This document shows, piece by piece, positions 61,476 through 64,000 of a stretch of 64,000 nt of DNA (positions are counted from its first letter, which is position 1; every line of letters begins with the position of its first letter). The stretch is from Sipunculus nudus (taxonomy: Eukaryota > Annelida > Sipuncula > Golfingiida > Sipunculidae). The notes beneath the pieces were generated by a model. It made no database searches. It saw nothing but the letters and a program-made list of their open reading frames with translations, and was not told the origin of the DNA. The stretch is from positions 62,543,176 through 62,607,175 of the forward strand of contig CM049316.1 of the NCBI GenBank assembly GCA_026874595.1, read 5' to 3'. The position numbers and the translations under genes are program-made.

Positions 61476-62842
61476 TTGCCTCCCTTGCTCCCTCCATCCC
61501 ATTCTGTTGACAGGTACTATAAACTAGATACATTAGCTATAAATGTTGATGCAATTTAGAAATGTGAATCAACTGAAATATTCACAATCACATGTATGTT
61601 ATACTGTAAATTTATAGTTACATTCGGAAACTTGGATTAAAATTATGTAATGAAAAAAGGAATAAATGCAAATATTGTTAATTTTTTCTTGGCTCAGTAG
61701 AATGGGGAAAAAAATTATTTGCTTTGTTTCTCCATCTTTCTTTCTGTTTTAAATATTTAATGTTCATGAATAAACTTTTTTTTTATAAGCACTGTTGAAT
61801 TAAATTTCATATCCTTTATGTATATGCAAGGGTGTTGTAACTCTCTCCTTCCCCTTCTTCATCCCACTGAGGCTTTGCTCCTTGGCACTGTGAACAATAG
61901 TTCTATGGCTATAGCATAAAATTTAATAATTAAAGAAAATATCTACAGAGAGACAGAGGCATTGTAACTCTGATCATAACACAACACCCCTCCCCCCCCC
62001 CCCCTATCAAGTCATTGCACCTGTGGAATGAGGACGTTATGGCAACTGTATACATATCATAAAATTGATAAAAAAGGTTTACCAAATAAATTGGATCTCA
62101 TCAGACAAATGTGTAAACTGTTGAACTGTCAACAGCTTATCAATAAGGTAACCAATGGAAAGGCATGGTCAGGTCTCAAATATTATTTGCAACATTTTCT
62201 TCAATCATATAAACCAACCATGGCCCAGATTACCTCTTCCTCTCAAACATTATCTACATTTCATCATATTTTTAAGATTTTAACCTTCCAGGTGGTTCAG
62301 TACTGTTGACCATTTGTCCATAGGTACCTATGTACATGCCAGAAATTATGTCAGTATTGTGTAATATGCAGACGCCAGGGATACCAAAATAATACACCTT
62401 GTCAAGACCGATCTTGTCAAGATATTATGTCATACAGTCACAAATTCATAAATCCCCTCATCAGCATAGTTAATCATAACCTTTTATCTGTCAAATTGAA
62501 CTCTAGCAGTTTTCCATACACTATAGATCCTTCAACAAGTAGCCTTATCATCATTATACCACTGCTTAGCATACTGTCATTGCATTCATATTTGCTCAAA
62601 TAAATTGCTTTTTTCGACCCCTCCCAAATAAATAAAAAATAAACCACTATTTTACTCCATATTAATCCATCAGTCAGGTTATTTCATATATCATTTACTC
62701 ACATATTACATTATATTCCTTTATAAAACCCAACATGACCATGACATTCTAAGCTTTATCTACTCAATATAGTATCACAATGGTGATACATTTATAGTCC
62801 AATCAGGATCAGCTGAGCGCCGTGACCCATGGGTCCCTTGTT

Positions 62843-64000
62843 TTCCTGTAAGTACTGTGGATTTAATTTTCACAGCATGTTTTTGTTAGCATTTTGTCTG
62901 TTAACACCAAAAATTTGAAAACCAGTTGATCAAAAACTGTAGATTTTATTCAAGTTTTCAGGCACCATGTAACATATAGTTTACATCAAGCTAGTGTTAT
63001 GCAGTTTGCAAGAGCTCAGCTCCCTAGCTTCAGCTCTCAGTTCCTAAAATTTGGCATACAATTAGATGTCTCCAAAATCCCCTACCATGCCAAGAATTTG
63101 GTCACTAGGACTTAATACCTTTGAGATTATAATGAAAAACTTCGTTTTTCCATTACAAACCCATTGTTACATTTCAAGACTGCCTAATATCAAAACTACT
63201 GACCTGACTTTAATCATATATAATATACATCTTTTTCTATACATTTTCTATGCACATGCCAGAAATTATGTCAGTATTGCGTAATTGTTTTAAGTTATGG
63301 GCCCAAACATAATGCACTTTGTAAAAAATCAAGATATATTTACTTCCTTAACAAGGGGATTGCTGAAGCTAGAGATTTTTTATCAGGGATGTAACACTAT
63401 TTAATCAAGATTCAATTAAATACCCAAAATATAAGTTCTGAATTTTTCAAATTTTATAAGTTATTAGTATAAATATAAAATTAGTACCTTAAATTTTGCC
63501 CAACTTTGACCATAGCACGTTTGTTTCCAGTGAGCACTGTTGATATAAATTTCATATCTTGCACACGTAAGGATTTCAGCTTTTTAGTTTAGAAAGCTGA
63601 AAGAAATTGGCCAAAAATTGTAGCTTTTATTAATGTTTTTATGGGACCATGTCAGACCTTGACTCTCTCCAGCCCCTCTTTGAGTCACCTGTATGTTGAC
63701 CTTGTTGAACTTTCAGGAAATTATGCATGCTTGAGGCGAGACATACACTGGGGCAGCCTGGCAACTTATGGCCAGCCACAGTTGATCCAGGTGTCCAACC
63801 CAACTCATCTAGTAGTTTTAACCAACAACATAACAATAAACAATAAATTAATAAATTTTTATTGGTTTTTAATAACAAATTAAAGAAAAATAGAAAAGGA
63901 ATTTGTTAGTTTATAATAACAGGAAATTAACTTGCAGTTACTGACGATATAAGAATCTTGTATCGATGGATAGAATGTCATGTATTCCAAATAACACCAT
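62843..64000 (+). repeat. Second copy of the 1.14-kb unit, cut by window end
   Basis: Direct repeat of 59475-60613, beginning right after the family 1 3' terminus. It ends at CAAATAACACCAT at the window edge; the + and - frames within it are shadows. Confidence 0.85.

Larger units (their letters stand above)
58215..62842 (+). mobile_element. HINE-like complex, family 1 copy 2
   Basis: Two 5' heads (T-run plus hairpin AGCTCAGCTGACT / AGTCATCTGAGCT at 58220-58248 and 58846-58874) each lead a ~625-bp unit with a (GTCC)n tract. The 3' end carries the inverted arm TCAGCTGAGC (62809-62818), the hairpin GACCCATGGGTC (62824-62835) and CTTGTT. These match the ends of copy 1 at 9849-13264, but the tandem unit inside is different. 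It lies in the intron of the KIAA0513-like gene. All frames in it are repeat shadows. Confidence 0.7.

Noticed and set aside
61212-61533. Arg-Glu-rich and Ser-Leu-rich frames on opposite strands
   Set aside because: Translation of a (CT)n microsatellite.
1-64000. Intact transposase, reverse transcriptase, Rep/helicase or viral gene
   Set aside because: No frame long enough or with the expected motifs; all mobile elements seen are non-autonomous.

Overview
This window is AT-rich eukaryotic nuclear DNA. It most likely comes from a bivalve mollusc. I infer this from the mix of pearl/HINE-like elements with internal tandem repeats, hAT-type miniature elements, tRNA-derived SINE fragments and long introns; I could not search for the species. 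It is mostly intronic or intergenic sequence with a heavy load of mobile elements. I see no bacterial features, no rRNA, no intact tRNA gene, no CRISPR array and no intact transposase, helicase or reverse transcriptase.

One protein-coding gene is clear. On the + strand at about 56.44-57.90 kb lies a single large exon. It opens with a splice acceptor, carries a short 5'UTR with a tiny uORF, encodes about 458 residues and ends in a splice donor. The last 32 residues before the donor align without gaps to vertebrate KIAA0513 as I recall it, just ahead of that family's conserved domain, so this is the amino-terminal exon of a KIAA0513-like gene. Downstream exons are not visible and probably lie beyond the window. 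On the - strand at about 19.9-19.57 kb is a compact promoter/first-exon candidate: an ETS-type site, a 71-bp intron with a GTAAGT donor, and a strong-context ATG opening a 54-codon frame. A second, weaker - strand exon candidate (6053-5441) contains a 28-bp minisatellite.

Region by region: 1-9.2 kb holds an inverted pair of ~580-bp MITEs, two ~510-bp TTAA-flanked MITEs, a minisatellite and a SINE fragment. The segment 9.1-14.7 kb is a set of nested insertions: a palindromic repeat is split by a 4.84-kb hAT-like element with a perfect 8-bp target duplication, which contains a 3.4-kb HINE-like element, which itself contains a second HINE-like element. The segment 14.7-19.3 kb is plain noncoding DNA. 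The segment 19.9-23.5 kb is a very AT-rich block between inverted repeats. The segment 24-30 kb has a SINE, two further HINE-like families, a hairpin repeat and a hAT-like element. The segment 30-38 kb is mostly plain. The segment 38.3-44.4 kb is a composite HINE-like element with a decayed satellite, followed by another HINE-like element split by a hAT insertion. The segment 44-56 kb is sparse (SINE, 43-bp minisatellite, two MITE-like repeats). A nearly identical 214-bp tandem duplication lies just upstream of the gene exon. The segment 58.2-64 kb is a large tandemly organised HINE-like/satellite complex.

The most interesting signal is a common architecture in four otherwise unrelated repeat families: a T-run, a 5' hairpin whose first arm is repeated in inverted form near the 3' end, a short 3' hairpin, then a terminus of CTTGTT, TTGTTT or TATTCTAGTT. 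This matches Helentron-associated non-autonomous elements (HINEs) and suggests several families mobilised by one type of machinery.
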